This document shows, piece after piece, positions 39,181 through 46,914 of a stretch of 49,697 nucleotides of DNA (positions within the stretch are counted from its first letter, which is position 1; every line of letters starts with the position of its first letter). A model generated the notes under the pieces. That model searched no databases, was not told the origin of the DNA, and was given only the letters and a program-made list of their open reading frames with translations. The stretch covers positions 1 to 49,697 of the forward strand of contig MFBZ01000019.1 of NCBI GenBank assembly GCA_001776545.1, read 5' to 3'. This stretch comes from Candidatus Curtissbacteria bacterium RIFCSPLOWO2_12_FULL_41_16. Lineage in GTDB: Bacteria; Patescibacteriota; Microgenomatia; Curtissbacterales; GWA2-41-24. A program made the translations under genes and the position numbers.

Positions 39181-41019
39181 ATGACTGTTTTTTACCGCAA
39201 ATACCGGCCGCAAAAACTGGCAGACGTAATTGACCAAGAACATGTTAAGAAAACATTACTTGGCCAGCTTGAGTCCGGCAGGATCAGTCATGGGTACTTA
39301 TTTGCCGGACCCAAGGGGACAGGAAAAACTTCAACCGCCCGGATTTTCGCAAAAGCAGTTAATTGCCAAAGCAGGCAATTGACAAAGAGAGATCAAATGT
39401 CAAATGTCAAAGGCTCGCCTCGCGAAGCGGGTCAGGTGTTTTTCGGGGAGCCTTGTGGTAAGTGTCAATCTTGTCTGGCGATAAAGGACGGATCGTACCT
39501 TGACCTTATAGAAATCGACGCTGCTTCAAATCGAGGCATAGACGAAATTCGAGACCTGCGCGAAAAGATTAAACTTTCACCTCTTGCCGGACGATTTAAA
39601 GTTTATATTATTGATGAGGCCCATATGCTAACAACAGAGGCTTTTAACGCCCTTTTAAAAACTTTAGAAGAGCCGCCGTCTCACGCAATCTTTATTTTGT
39701 GTACCACGGATGCCGGGAAGTTGCCGGCAACGATAATTTCAAGGCTTCAACGATTTAATTTTTCAAGAGCGACAAAAGATGATTTGATTTCGGCGATTGA
39801 AAAAATTGTAAAGAGCGAGTCGATAAAAATAGAAAGAGAAGCTATTTCGGCAATAGCTGAAGCTTCCGATGGTTCATATCGCGACGCAATTTCCATTTTG
39901 GATCAGGTAGCAAGTTTAGATAAAACTATCCAACCGGCGGATGTTAGCGAAGTGGCCTTACTTTTTGACTGGAACCACCTTTTTGAATTTGTAGAGAATT
40001 TAGCGAGTTACAATTTGAGAAAGGCAGCCGAGGCAGTCGATAAGCTTGCTGAAGCCGGTACAGACATTCCATTCTTTACCCGCGAACTAATTCTTTTTTT
40101 GAAAAAGCTGTTGTTTTGCAAAATCGGCATTCAGGAGAGAGACGGGGGAGATGCTACTCAAATTAAAATGGCAAGGGAGCTTGCCCAAAGGTTTGAATAT
40201 AATGACCTTGTGACTTTGATGAAACTGTTTCTGATTGCAGAGAGCGAGATTAAACTATATCCACTGGCGCAAATTCCTTTGATATTGGCGGTTTGTAAAT
40301 ACCTGCCTGCCGTCCAACTGCCCTCCGGGTCTGAGCCTCAGGTCTTCGACTCCGACCATTCGGCCTCCCGTTCAGGGTCTGAGGACCCTTCAGGGTCTCG
40401 AACGACGAGCTCATGGCCGAGAGGAGTCGCTCAGACTCGAGGAGGTCGAAGACCGGCAGGGCAGGGAAGGCAGGTTGCCGAATCAGTTGCGCGTGTCCAA
40501 ATAGGTGTTGATGAGATCGAAAATAATGGGGATACTGGCGAAGCGAAAGGAGCCCCGCCCCGTTTAAAGAGTCTTGAGGACCAAGAAGGTTATGCGGGAC
40601 AGGCAAGGAGTTCAAAAAAGACGATAAGTCACCGGGAGGAAAAAACTACAAATGGTTCAAAGAAGCCTGCTAATTTGCTTGCGCAGATTGAGCAGGGTTG
40701 GGGAGAATTTTTGAATAAAGTCAAGGGTCAGAATGTACACGTGGTGGCACTCCTTCGATCGACTAAAGTCTTGGCGTTTGACGGAACGGATTTGACTTTG
40801 GAAGTTTTTTACAGATTCCATAAGGATAAGCTTGAGGAACAGAAGATCAGAGTCATGTTAGAAGGAATTTTAAGTGAGATTGTCGGTAAGATAATCAGGC
40901 TGAAGTTTGTACTTGCCCAAAAGGAATCAAAGCCCACCCGGCAAGTTGAACTTTCCGATGTTGTTGAGCCACCCAGCGAAGAACTGGCAAAAATCGCTCA
41001 AGAGATATTTTCGAAATGA
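39181..41019 (+). CDS. dnaX: DNA polymerase III gamma/tau subunit
   Basis: A 612-residue clamp-loader ATPase. It starts MTVFYRKYRPQKLADVIDQE; Walker A is GPKGTGKTSTA (about residues 43-53), and the zinc cluster is CGKCQSC with an earlier C. The Walker B/DEAH box is VYIIDEAHMLTTEAFNALLK, and sensor 1 lies in FILCTTDAGKLPATIISR. The tau-like C-terminal part has an ALLRST-V domain. Repeat-coded inserts occur at 39361-39455 (before GEPCGKC) and 40302-40471 (a ~55-residue Ser/Arg/Gly-rich linker). The stop overlaps the following lipoprotein gene by 4 bases. No -1 frameshift site was identified. Confidence 0.94.
   Translation: MTVFYRKYRPQKLADVIDQEHVKKTLLGQLESGRISHGYLFAGPKGTGKTSTARIFAKAVNCQSRQLTKRDQMSNVKGSPREAGQVFFGEPCGKCQSCLAIKDGSYLDLIEIDAASNRGIDEIRDLREKIKLSPLAGRFKVYIIDEAHMLTTEAFNALLKTLEEPPSHAIFILCTTDAGKLPATIISRLQRFNFSRATKDDLISAIEKIVKSESIKIEREAISAIAEASDGSYRDAISILDQVASLDKTIQPADVSEVALLFDWNHLFEFVENLASYNLRKAAEAVDKLAEAGTDIPFFTRELILFLKKLLFCKIGIQERDGGDATQIKMARELAQRFEYNDLVTLMKLFLIAESEIKLYPLAQIPLILAVCKYLPAVQLPSGSEPQVFDSDHSASRSGSEDPSGSRTTSSWPRGVAQTRGGRRPAGQGRQVAESVARVQIGVDEIENNGDTGEAKGAPPRLKSLEDQEGYAGQARSSKKTISHREEKTTNGSKKPANLLAQIEQGWGEFLNKVKGQNVHVVALLRSTKVLAFDGTDLTLEVFYRFHKDKLEEQKIRVMLEGILSEIVGKIIRLKFVLAQKESKPTRQVELSDVVEPPSEELAKIAQEIFSK
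40302..40471. repeat. Large composite palindrome in dnaX linker
   Basis: Outer arms cctgcctgccgtcc / ggcagggcagggaaggcagg, inner arms aggtcttcgac / gtcgaagacc, and the small palindrome gacccttcagggtc (40387-40400). All is in frame between the ATPase and tau-like domains. Confidence 0.65.
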
Positions 41020-41447
41020 CCCATAAAAAATTTCAAATTCCAAAATGGATTTTTGCCGGATTATTAATTATTCCTGTGATTTTATCGGGGTGCATGCCAT
41101 CGGTTGCTCCTTCTGGCAATCAAAAGGGTTCCGATGAATTTGTTAAAGGCGGGGTAGTAAAGGGGTTTCCGTCTTTACCCCTAATGCCCAAAGCTCGTGT
41201 TTTGGAGTCTTACGGAAATAATGGGGCTTTTGGAGCCTCTTTTATTTCCGATGATGATCTTGATAAAGTTGTCAAATTTTACGATCAGTCTTTAAAAAAA
41301 CTCGGTTGGGAGAGCAGCCAACACAGGCAATCGGAAACAAATTATGTTTTTGAGGTTAAGAATTCGGCATACAGGGGTTCGGTGATTGTGAATACCGCTG
41401 CGGATGGAAAAAAGACGGTAATCACAATCGCGGTTTTGGCTCGCTGA
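41016..41447 (+). CDS. Predicted lipoprotein
   Basis: A 143-residue protein with a signal peptide (WIFAGLLIIPVILSGC, lipobox L-S-G-C at about residues 23-26). A Ser/Gly-rich spacer and a compact soluble domain follow (KVVKFYDQSLKKLGWESS ... YVFEVKNSAYRGSVIVN). The domain recalls small lipid-anchored proteins of CPR genomes that I cannot name. It overlaps the dnaX stop, so it is translationally linked to it. Function unknown. Confidence 0.7.
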   Translation: MTHKKFQIPKWIFAGLLIIPVILSGCMPSVAPSGNQKGSDEFVKGGVVKGFPSLPLMPKARVLESYGNNGAFGASFISDDDLDKVVKFYDQSLKKLGWESSQHRQSETNYVFEVKNSAYRGSVIVNTAADGKKTVITIAVLAR

Positions 41448-41450
41448 TAA

Positions 41451-41479
41451 TTGACGGGTGAGGATTAGACTGTTATTAT
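41451..41479 (+). promoter_or_regulatory. Promoter of the 41487 gene
   Basis: ttgacg, 17 bases, tattat. The ATG at 41487 is 7 bases after the -10 box, so the transcript would be leaderless. Confidence 0.6.
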
Positions 41480-41486
41480 TAATTTA

Positions 41487-42137
41487 ATGAGGAAAATTTT
41501 CCTGACTCCGTTTTTGGCAATTTTTCTTCTGATTTTTTCCACAAACGTTATCATAGCTCAACCTATAGATAGGTCTGCCGACCCTACTAGGATGAATTTC
41601 CAACAGAAACTTTTGGAACTTCGCAACAAGCGTGAGCAATTTACAGAAAAGCAATTAGAAAAAGTGGAACAATTAAAAGAAAGGATCGGGACAAGAAGCG
41701 CGGAAAATAAAGAACGTGTAGCTACCAGACAGGCCCAAGCAAGGAAGAAAGTAGTCGAGAGGATCAAGAGTGTCTTTGGTAAAATCTTAAAAAGGTATAC
41801 TGCGGCTCTTCAGAGATTAGACAAAATTGCAGATAGAATTGCTTCCCGGATCGATAAGTTGAAAGCAAAAGGCGTAAACACTGCAAAAGCAGAAGCAGGA
41901 TTAACCGAGGCCGAGAAATTAGGTGCCCAGGCCAAAGTTGCCATAGACGATGCCCAAGCAAAAATTGCCGCTATTGACCCGGCATCAACAACTGTTAAAG
42001 ATGCCGTCCATCAATCAGTGGACGCAGTAAAAGCCGCCAAAAAAGCGCTTTTTAGTTATCATAAGGGATTGGTTGCTGCTATTCGGGAGCTTAAAGCAGT
42101 TGCAAATTTAAAGGAGGCGACAAATGAGGCAGATTAA
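41487..42137 (+). CDS. Secreted coiled-coil protein
   Basis: A 216-residue protein with a signal peptide (about residues 1-24, cut after VIIA). The rest is almost entirely helical and rich in Lys, Glu and Ala, with heptad-like spacing (KQLEKVEQLKERIGTRSAEN; RLDKIADRIASRIDKL). No catalytic motif. It may be a periplasmic or surface spacer or scaffold. Its end overlaps the next gene by 14 bases. I do not recognise a named family. Confidence 0.65.
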   Translation: MRKIFLTPFLAIFLLIFSTNVIIAQPIDRSADPTRMNFQQKLLELRNKREQFTEKQLEKVEQLKERIGTRSAENKERVATRQAQARKKVVERIKSVFGKILKRYTAALQRLDKIADRIASRIDKLKAKGVNTAKAEAGLTEAEKLGAQAKVAIDDAQAKIAAIDPASTTVKDAVHQSVDAVKAAKKALFSYHKGLVAAIRELKAVANLKEATNEAD

Positions 42138-42492
42138 GAAGTTAACAGTTGGCAGTTCCCGCCAAAGGCCCGCTTCGCAGCGAGGCGAGCGAGGCTCGCC
42201 AGGGGCGGTACAGCTCACAGTTGAGAGGGGTTTCTCAGGTCTAATGTTAATCATTATTGTGGCAGTAATTGGTGTTGTTGCCTTTTTTGCTTTCGGAATT
42301 TTGAATATCGGCAAGCAGGGGATTCCAGTTCCTCAAATCCCTGATGTAATTGAAGATCAACAAGTTAAAAATCTTCAAAAGCAAAGCAGTTCCGACGAAT
42401 TACCGTTTATCGAGAAAGATCTTGAAAGTACAAATCTTGAGGACTTAGATCAAGGAATCGATGAAGTTAGTAAGTCTTTAGGTGACCTCTAG
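42124..42492 (+). CDS. Small single-span membrane protein
   Basis: A 122-residue protein. The cytoplasmic N terminus (about 35 residues) is Arg/Ser/Gln-rich and encoded by palindromic DNA (42165-42222). A transmembrane helix lies at about residues 40-62 (LMLIIIVAVIGVVAFFAFG), followed by an acidic external tail. It overlaps the coiled-coil gene, so the two are probably made together. Function unknown. The ATG could lie later if the repeat insert displaced the native start. Confidence 0.5.
   Translation: MRQIKKLTVGSSRQRPASQRGERGSPGAVQLTVERGFSGLMLIIIVAVIGVVAFFAFGILNIGKQGIPVPQIPDVIEDQQVKNLQKQSSSDELPFIEKDLESTNLEDLDQGIDEVSKSLGDL
42165..42222. repeat. In-gene palindromic repeat in small membrane protein
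   Basis: gcccgcttcgcagcgaggcg and gcgaggctcgccaggggc: inverted arms around a gcgaggcgagcgaggctcgc core, read in frame near the N terminus. Confidence 0.55.
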
Positions 42493-42637
42493 AAGCTGTT
42501 TTAAAACCACGAAGAAGTTTTCGCAATGTGTTTCGGGCTTTTCTTGACGTAATTTGATCCAATTGCTCCTAATTGACTTCATATAAAAAAAAGCGTACTT
42601 AAAAATTGGGGGAAAATTTTAGCGAGAAGTTTATTAA

Positions 42638-43087
42638 ATGATTTATTCAAAAAAAATCAAAAAAATCAGCTACTCGATTAAATTCGACTGGAGAATTGCC
42701 TGGTATTCGGTTTGCCTGTGGTTTGGCGCAATTATAATTTCCGGCTTTGTAATTTTGCCCTGGTTTTATTTGGTTTTGCCAATTATTATTTTTTGGTTAA
42801 CGATTTTTTATTTCAAAAAAGATGAGGCGACTTTTGCAACGGGGCTCAAGGTCTCCATACTTTGGTTTTTAGTAGTTGTGGTGCTGGACTTTTTGGAAAT
42901 TATCGGTCCGTATTACTTTCAGATTCACCTATATTTTTCTGATTTTCGCAATTGGTTAAAGTATCCATTGGTACTTTTGATACCGGTAATTTATAGTTTA
43001 TTTTGGGAAAATACTAAGTTAAAGAGGTCAAGAAAGGCTAAATTTAAACCGTTGACTGCCGAACCTTCTCATTTTTCTGCAGTTTGA
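42638..43087 (+). CDS. Integral membrane protein
   Basis: A 149-residue protein with about four hydrophobic helices (about residues 22-42, 44-62, 74-92 and 106-124), rich in Trp and Phe. The N terminus is basic and the C-terminal 25 residues are charged and cytoplasmic by the positive-inside rule. No family is recognised. The 145-base gap upstream has no promoter I trust. Confidence 0.6.
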   Translation: MIYSKKIKKISYSIKFDWRIAWYSVCLWFGAIIISGFVILPWFYLVLPIIIFWLTIFYFKKDEATFATGLKVSILWFLVVVVLDFLEIIGPYYFQIHLYFSDFRNWLKYPLVLLIPVIYSLFWENTKLKRSRKAKFKPLTAEPSHFSAV

Positions 43088-43098
43088 TTTCCGAGTTC

Positions 43099-43128
43099 TT
43101 GAGTGGATTGAAGCTAGTAACTTATGAT
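43099..43128 (+). promoter_or_regulatory. Promoter of the 43143 gene
   Basis: ttgagt, 18 bases, tatgat. The ATG lies 14 bases after the -10 box, giving a leader of about 8 bases. Confidence 0.45.
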
Positions 43129-43142
43129 AAGCTTGTTTTACT

Positions 43143-43691
43143 ATGCGCGATTTGGCACGAGGTTTGTCTGAAAAACGAGGAAACTCGCGGATTAAAAATA
43201 TATTGCGATTTTTGATAATTCTTGTATTAATTGGTTTTTTCGGGTTTTTTGTAAAAAATCAGTTCGGCGGGATTAGTAGTGGTGGTTCTTCAATAGCGTT
43301 AACAGAAGCTCCACGGGGGTTAAAACCTGTTCGTGTTGATAACACGAGGATAACCGGCGAAGGGATCAATCTGACAAACCAGCAGGCCAGGTTTCGCGAC
43401 GTTAAGTATGACGGCGAGGGAGAGGCAACCGCAACTCGATCTTTCGGTGGAGGGGTTTATATTCTTTCAGTTAAAGCTACGTTACCCGACCCAAAAAACA
43501 CTTATTACCAAGTTTGGTTGGCAAACGGGGATAATATTGTACCAGTCGACTATATGAGAGGTTCGAAAAATACTTGGAGTTTAACCTTGAGGGATAAGGA
43601 CAAATACTCTAGCTATGGGGGGATATGGATAACTCTGGAGAGAACAAAGGACGAGATACCCGAAGAACATGTTTTGGAAGGGAGCTTTTGA
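43143..43691 (+). CDS. Membrane-anchored protein with anti-sigma-K-like extracellular domain
   Basis: A 182-residue protein. One transmembrane helix lies at about residues 22-42 (ILRFLIILVLIGFFGFF). The C-terminal domain includes ILSVKATLPDPKNTYYQVWL, a pattern similar to the RskA/anti-sigma-K C-terminal domain (Y-Q-V-W-L-x-N-G). It lacks an N-terminal zinc anti-sigma domain, so it is probably not an anti-sigma factor itself. The next gene starts 1 base after its stop. Confidence 0.6.
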   Translation: MRDLARGLSEKRGNSRIKNILRFLIILVLIGFFGFFVKNQFGGISSGGSSIALTEAPRGLKPVRVDNTRITGEGINLTNQQARFRDVKYDGEGEATATRSFGGGVYILSVKATLPDPKNTYYQVWLANGDNIVPVDYMRGSKNTWSLTLRDKDKYSSYGGIWITLERTKDEIPEEHVLEGSF

Positions 43692-43692
43692 G

Positions 43693-44124
43693 ATGAGTCA
43701 AGCTCCTGAGACTCCTGCCTTTTTAGAAAAGCCATTGTCCGCAAATTTAGCTTATTTTGAAGGGCAAAATTTAGATGAATTTGCCAATGGTTATTTGACA
43801 AAACAACAGACGCTTTGCTTGTTCAGACAGGTTTATCGGAGAGAGAGAATTCCTGTTGATCAGTTAATTAGTGGCGCTGACAGGCAAAATTTGATTAAGC
43901 CTATCCGCCAGGAAACTAAAGGAGGGGCGATCAGAGATTTTTATGATAAAGACAGGTGTCTGGCTTTGTTAGAAATGTTTTCGATAGCCTTAAAAAAGGG
44001 TATTCTTCACCCGAGAGCTATTCCTTGGTCAGAAATTGGGCCAAGACTTGAAGAAAACCTTAGCGGGACTAGACTTTTTAGACTAATTGGTCTAGCCGAA
44101 AGGCACGCTTTTCTTGGAAAATAA
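43693..44124 (+). CDS. Hypothetical soluble protein
   Basis: A 143-residue, mostly helical protein starting MSQAPETPAFLEKPLSANLA. No signal peptide or membrane helix. It contains FRQVYRRERIPVDQLISGAD and a C-terminal EENLSGTRLFRLIGLAERHA. The ATG at 43693 is chosen because it follows the preceding stop by one base. It is placed between a membrane protein and a nucleotidyltransferase with tight spacing, so it is part of that operon. I do not recognise it. Confidence 0.55.
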   Translation: MSQAPETPAFLEKPLSANLAYFEGQNLDEFANGYLTKQQTLCLFRQVYRRERIPVDQLISGADRQNLIKPIRQETKGGAIRDFYDKDRCLALLEMFSIALKKGILHPRAIPWSEIGPRLEENLSGTRLFRLIGLAERHAFLGK

Positions 44125-44127
44125 TCA

Positions 44128-44553
44128 ATGAAAAAGGTGATGGTTTTTGGGGCTTTTGATGGTTTACACCCGGGGCATTTGGATTTTTTCCGTCAGGCAA
44201 AAAAGTATGGTGATTTCTTGATTGTTTCGGTGGGAACGGACAAAAATGTCGAAAAAATAAAGGGCAAAAAGCCGCTGTTTTCCCAAGGTGAAAGACTGAA
44301 ACTCGTTAAAAATCTGAAAATTGTCAACAGAGTGGTTTTGGGCACGGAGAAGGACGATTTTTTCAAACATCACATTAAAAATTATGCGCCTGATGTCATT
44401 TGTCTGGGGTATGATCAGTGGGCAAGTGAGGATAAGGTAAGAACTGAGCTTGACAGGGTGGGACTTTCCGGGACAAGAGTTGTGCGACTTGGCCCCTATA
44501 GACAAACCAGAGCAAAGTCGACACAACTTAAAGATAAATCTGTGGATTTTTAA
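44128..44553 (+). CDS. Cytidylyltransferase-like nucleotidyltransferase
   Basis: A 141-residue protein with the nucleotidyltransferase signature FGAFDGLHPGHLDFFRQA (H-x-G-H, about residues 8-25). It also has VSVGTDKNVEKIKGKKPLF, the R-L-K-L-V-K-N block and DVICLGYDQW. ISSxxR is not present; the late region reads SGTRVVRLGPY. Members make CDP-glycerol, ADP-heptose or FAD. Which one is made here is open; archaeal-type FAD synthase and glycerol-3-phosphate cytidylyltransferase are both possible. Confidence 0.83.
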   Translation: MKKVMVFGAFDGLHPGHLDFFRQAKKYGDFLIVSVGTDKNVEKIKGKKPLFSQGERLKLVKNLKIVNRVVLGTEKDDFFKHHIKNYAPDVICLGYDQWASEDKVRTELDRVGLSGTRVVRLGPYRQTRAKSTQLKDKSVDF

Positions 44554-44607
44554 AGGGTCGGACCCTCCAATAGACTATAAGAGTAACCTTTTTGAGGGTC
44601 CGACCCT
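44554..44607. repeat. Inverted-repeat mini-element after nucleotidyltransferase gene
   Basis: Arms agggtcggaccctc and gagggtccgaccct (14 bases each, exact complements) around 26 bases. The right arm with its trailing aaaag recurs exactly inside recR (49536-49554). It may also act as a terminator between the convergent genes. Confidence 0.8.
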
Positions 44608-44620
44608 AAAAGGATTGGAG

Positions 44621-44971
44621 TTAGAAGAAGCGGCTTTTTATTTTATTCAAAATTCCTATTTTGTGCATTTTACTGATTTTCTTTTCTTTGGTGCGAGTTA
44701 AAAGTCTTTGCATGCGTTCAACCGCTTTGTCGATTGCTTTGTCCATCGAGCGCTCGTTATCGTTTATTTCTAACGTATTTCCTGGAATGGTCACTTGAAT
44801 TTCGCAGATGTAGTCTTGGTCTTGGTCGCGATGAGCCTCTTTGGCGATTAATCTGACGTCAACTTTCAAAATTTTAGGATAAAATTTGGCAAATTTGGCA
44901 ACTTTTTTTCGGGCGTAATCTTCCAGCTCGGGGAAATTTTTAAGATGCAGGCCAGAAACAACAATATTCAT
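44621..44971 (-). CDS. hpf: Ribosome hibernation promoting factor (short)
   Basis: A 116-residue protein of the HPF/YfiA family that inactivates ribosomes in starved cells. Matches are MNIVVSGLHLKNFPELEDYA, the K-V-A-K-F-A-K-F-Y region, EIQVTIPGNTLEINDNERSM and DKAIDKAVERMQRLLTRTKE. No long-form dimerisation tail, so the short form. It is transcribed convergently to the nucleotidyltransferase from its own promoter (44984-45012). Confidence 0.93.
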   Translation of the reverse strand: MNIVVSGLHLKNFPELEDYARKKVAKFAKFYPKILKVDVRLIAKEAHRDQDQDYICEIQVTIPGNTLEINDNERSMDKAIDKAVERMQRLLTRTKEKKISKMHKIGILNKIKSRFF

Positions 44972-44983
44972 TGGGGTGCTGTT

Positions 44984-45012
44984 ATTTTAGCTAAGATAAT
45001 TTTCGATGGCAA
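44984..45012 (-). promoter_or_regulatory. Promoter of hpf (minus strand)
   Basis: Minus strand: TTGCCA, 17 bases, TAAAAT, then 12 bases to the ATG at 44971. Confidence 0.5.
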
Positions 45013-45035
45013 GATGTGAGAAATAGATGACCCTT

Positions 45036-45160
45036 CGGAAAACTCAGGGTCATCCTGAGCTTGTCGAACGGATGACAATTGACAATTGTCAATTTACAAT
45101 TTACTATTTGTAGTTAGTATGTTTGATCCTCCTTCGCATTAAGCTTCGGAGGACAAGTAA
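45036..45160. repeat. Composite repeat block upstream of ybaB
   Basis: gatgacccttcgg ... gagcttgtcgaacggatgac as outer palindrome, then tgacaattgacaattgtcaa words. A cctccttcgcattaagcttc ggagg hairpin (45128-45152) lies just before the ybaB start. Confidence 0.6.
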
Positions 45161-45166
45161 ATTGCT

Positions 45167-45466
45167 ATGTTTGACAAGCTTCAACAACTCAAAGAACTAA
45201 AGCGTATGCGGGATGAGGCGATGCATATTCAAAAAGCTTTGGATGAGGAAGTCGTTGAGATAGAAAAACGCGGAGTAAAGGTTCGAGTGACTTTGGCGCA
45301 GAGGTTTGTGTCGATCGAGTCAAACGGTAAAAGCGACGAGGATATTGCCGAAGCCGTTAATGAAGCTGTCAAGGAAAGCCAAAAACAAGCCGCCAAAAAA
45401 ATGCAAGGAATGGTTGGTTTTGAAGGCTTAAAAGGCATGTTCGGCGGCGGCGGCGGAGGAAGCTAA
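45167..45466 (+). CDS. YbaB/EbfC nucleoid-associated protein
   Basis: A 99-residue DNA-binding dimer-type protein: MFDKLQQLKELKRMRDEAMHIQKALDEE, then VEIEKRGVKVRVTLAQRFVSIE and an alpha-helical EAVNEAVKESQKQAAKKMQG, ending in a Gly-rich tail. In many bacteria it is followed directly by recR. Here the two are separated by about 3.6 kb carrying a methyltransferase-like gene, a toxin-antitoxin pair, a phosphoesterase and two broken copies of the recR start. Confidence 0.92.
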   Translation: MFDKLQQLKELKRMRDEAMHIQKALDEEVVEIEKRGVKVRVTLAQRFVSIESNGKSDEDIAEAVNEAVKESQKQAAKKMQGMVGFEGLKGMFGGGGGGS

Positions 45467-45475
45467 AATTATTTA

Positions 45476-46393
45476 ATGGTAGAGGCACAAAATTGTCCTG
45501 CCGAACCAGATCAAAAAACCTCCTATAGTTTCTCAGAACAAATTGACCCGGAAACTGGAGTCCCTGTCGGGTTGGCCCCTATAGAATTAGTTTACAGAGA
45601 GCATCCAGAATTTTTTTCTCTTGCTCCGGGTTCAAAATACCATGATGTGGGTGTTGGACGTGCCGGATCAACGAACTTCTTTCTTGATAAATTACCGCCA
45701 GGCGTTTGTAAAACTCTGGCCCTAGTAACGTCAGAACCCCATCCGGAAGAAGGATTCACAAGAATTTGTGAAGAATTAGACGGCAGAGTTGCCTCTTATA
45801 AGTTCTTTAAAGAATCAGCCAATAAGGTTGTTGTGAGTGAAAAAGATTGCGCTCTTATTACTCTGATTAACATGATTCATCTTGTGCCGGAGGCGGAAAG
45901 GATTGAATTAATAAGAGACGCTTATGATTCATTAGAGCCTGGGATTGGAAGATTAATTATTAGTACGACCTTTATTGATGAGTGGATTCCAAATAAAGAC
46001 GTTTTACTATTCAATAATGGACTGACTAGGGCTGTTTTTTCAGGAGCGAAAAGAAGCGGTGTTGATACCCGTAGTCTTGTGGAGCGGTTAAAGAGCGAGG
46101 GTTTAGTTATGTGGAGTGTCAAGGAGTATCTGGAGCGGATAGGAGAAGCGGGATTTGAAATTGAATTTCCAGCTAGTTCTTCAGAGTTGATGACGATGCC
46201 ATGTACTGCTGAAAGTTACCATTTAATTGCTGAGGACAGAAGTTGGTTGGATCACACATTCCCGGGGATTGACTATGTTTTAGCTAAAGATATCACTCGT
46301 AAAGCTTTGGCCTCTATGCTTCAAGGAAGAGATCTCGATTATAGCTATCCGCTTCCAAGAAATACCCTAGTTGTTGTTGCCAGAAAACTTTAG
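45476..46393 (+). CDS. SAM-dependent methyltransferase-like protein
   Basis: A 305-residue protein. A class I methyltransferase core is suggested by KYHDVGVGRAGSTNFFL (motif I-like D-x-G-x-G, about residues 54-70). ALVTSEPHPEEGF and KDCALITLINMIHLVP (motif IV/post-motif, about 123-138) follow, then YDSLEPGIGRLIISTTF. The C-terminal 120 residues are a family-specific extension. The substrate is unknown. The gene starts 10 bases after ybaB, so it is part of the material between ybaB and recR. Confidence 0.6.
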   Translation: MVEAQNCPAEPDQKTSYSFSEQIDPETGVPVGLAPIELVYREHPEFFSLAPGSKYHDVGVGRAGSTNFFLDKLPPGVCKTLALVTSEPHPEEGFTRICEELDGRVASYKFFKESANKVVVSEKDCALITLINMIHLVPEAERIELIRDAYDSLEPGIGRLIISTTFIDEWIPNKDVLLFNNGLTRAVFSGAKRSGVDTRSLVERLKSEGLVMWSVKEYLERIGEAGFEIEFPASSSELMTMPCTAESYHLIAEDRSWLDHTFPGIDYVLAKDITRKALASMLQGRDLDYSYPLPRNTLVVVARKL

Positions 46394-46439
46394 ATCAAAC
46401 TTCAAAACTTCACCTTGGGCTGATATACTTCTTTAGAGT

Positions 46440-46495
46440 ATGAAAATTCCTAAAAGCGTGGCCAGTTTAATTGAGGTGTTTGAGGCATTGCCGGG
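46440..46495 (+). pseudogene. recR: recR 5' fragment, copy 1
   Basis: 56 bases homologous to the start of recR (MKIPKSVASLIEVFEALPG). The last 35 bases are identical to the full copy at 49116. The homology breaks abruptly at 46495, where the toxin-antitoxin promoter region begins. About 40 bases before the ATG also resemble the recR upstream region (tatacttc block). Confidence 0.9.
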
Positions 46496-46504
46496 TCAAT
46501 TTAA

Positions 46505-46533
46505 TTGACAATATACAGCATGCTGTATATATT
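46505..46533 (+). promoter_or_regulatory. Promoter with operator palindrome for TA pair 2
   Basis: ttgaca, 17 bases, tatatt. The perfect 20-bp palindrome atatacagcatgctgtatat (46511-46530) fills the spacer and is a likely antitoxin operator. Confidence 0.75.
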
Positions 46534-46626
46534 ATAGAAGATAAAATGCTATAATATATATCAGAGGAGCGCCATTGCGACGATGAAATGTCGCAAGGCG
46601 ACCCGCTGATATATAATGGTTTTAAG

Positions 46627-46914
46627 ATGTTAAGAACCCAAATTTATTTACCAGAATACGAATATAGGAAGTTAAAAGAGAAAGCTAAGGTAGCAGATAA
46701 AACCTTTGCTCAGGTTGTTAGAGAGTTTATTAGAGTTGGGTTGAATCAAGAGGAAAGTAAAACTTTTAAGAAAAAGAAAACAAAGCTGAAGCCTAAGATG
46801 AGTGGAGCTGAGTATCTGTTGGAAATGGCAAGAGAAGCAGAGAGGTTGGGCTTTGAAGGTCCACCGGATTCCTCAGTTACTGTCGATGAAGTTTTATACG
46901 GTTTGAAAAAATAG
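46627..46914 (+). CDS. Ribbon-helix-helix antitoxin
   Basis: A 95-residue protein from the ATG at 46627: MLRTQIYLPEYEYRKLKEKA, typical of a ribbon-helix-helix DNA-binding N terminus (strand T-Q-I-Y-L, then two helices), then a Lys-rich linker and an acidic C-terminal helix (SAEYLLEMAREAERLGFEG-like) that would bind the toxin. The stop overlaps the toxin start by one base (TAGTG). A palindromic operator lies in the promoter upstream. Confidence 0.82.
   Translation: MLRTQIYLPEYEYRKLKEKAKVADKTFAQVVREFIRVGLNQEESKTFKKKKTKLKPKMSGAEYLLEMAREAERLGFEGPPDSSVTVDEVLYGLKK

Noticed and set aside
41016-44124. A secretion or surface system formed by the lipoprotein, coiled-coil and membrane proteins
   Set aside because: The genes are close but have separate promoters and no recognised partner domains, so grouping them as one system is not supported.
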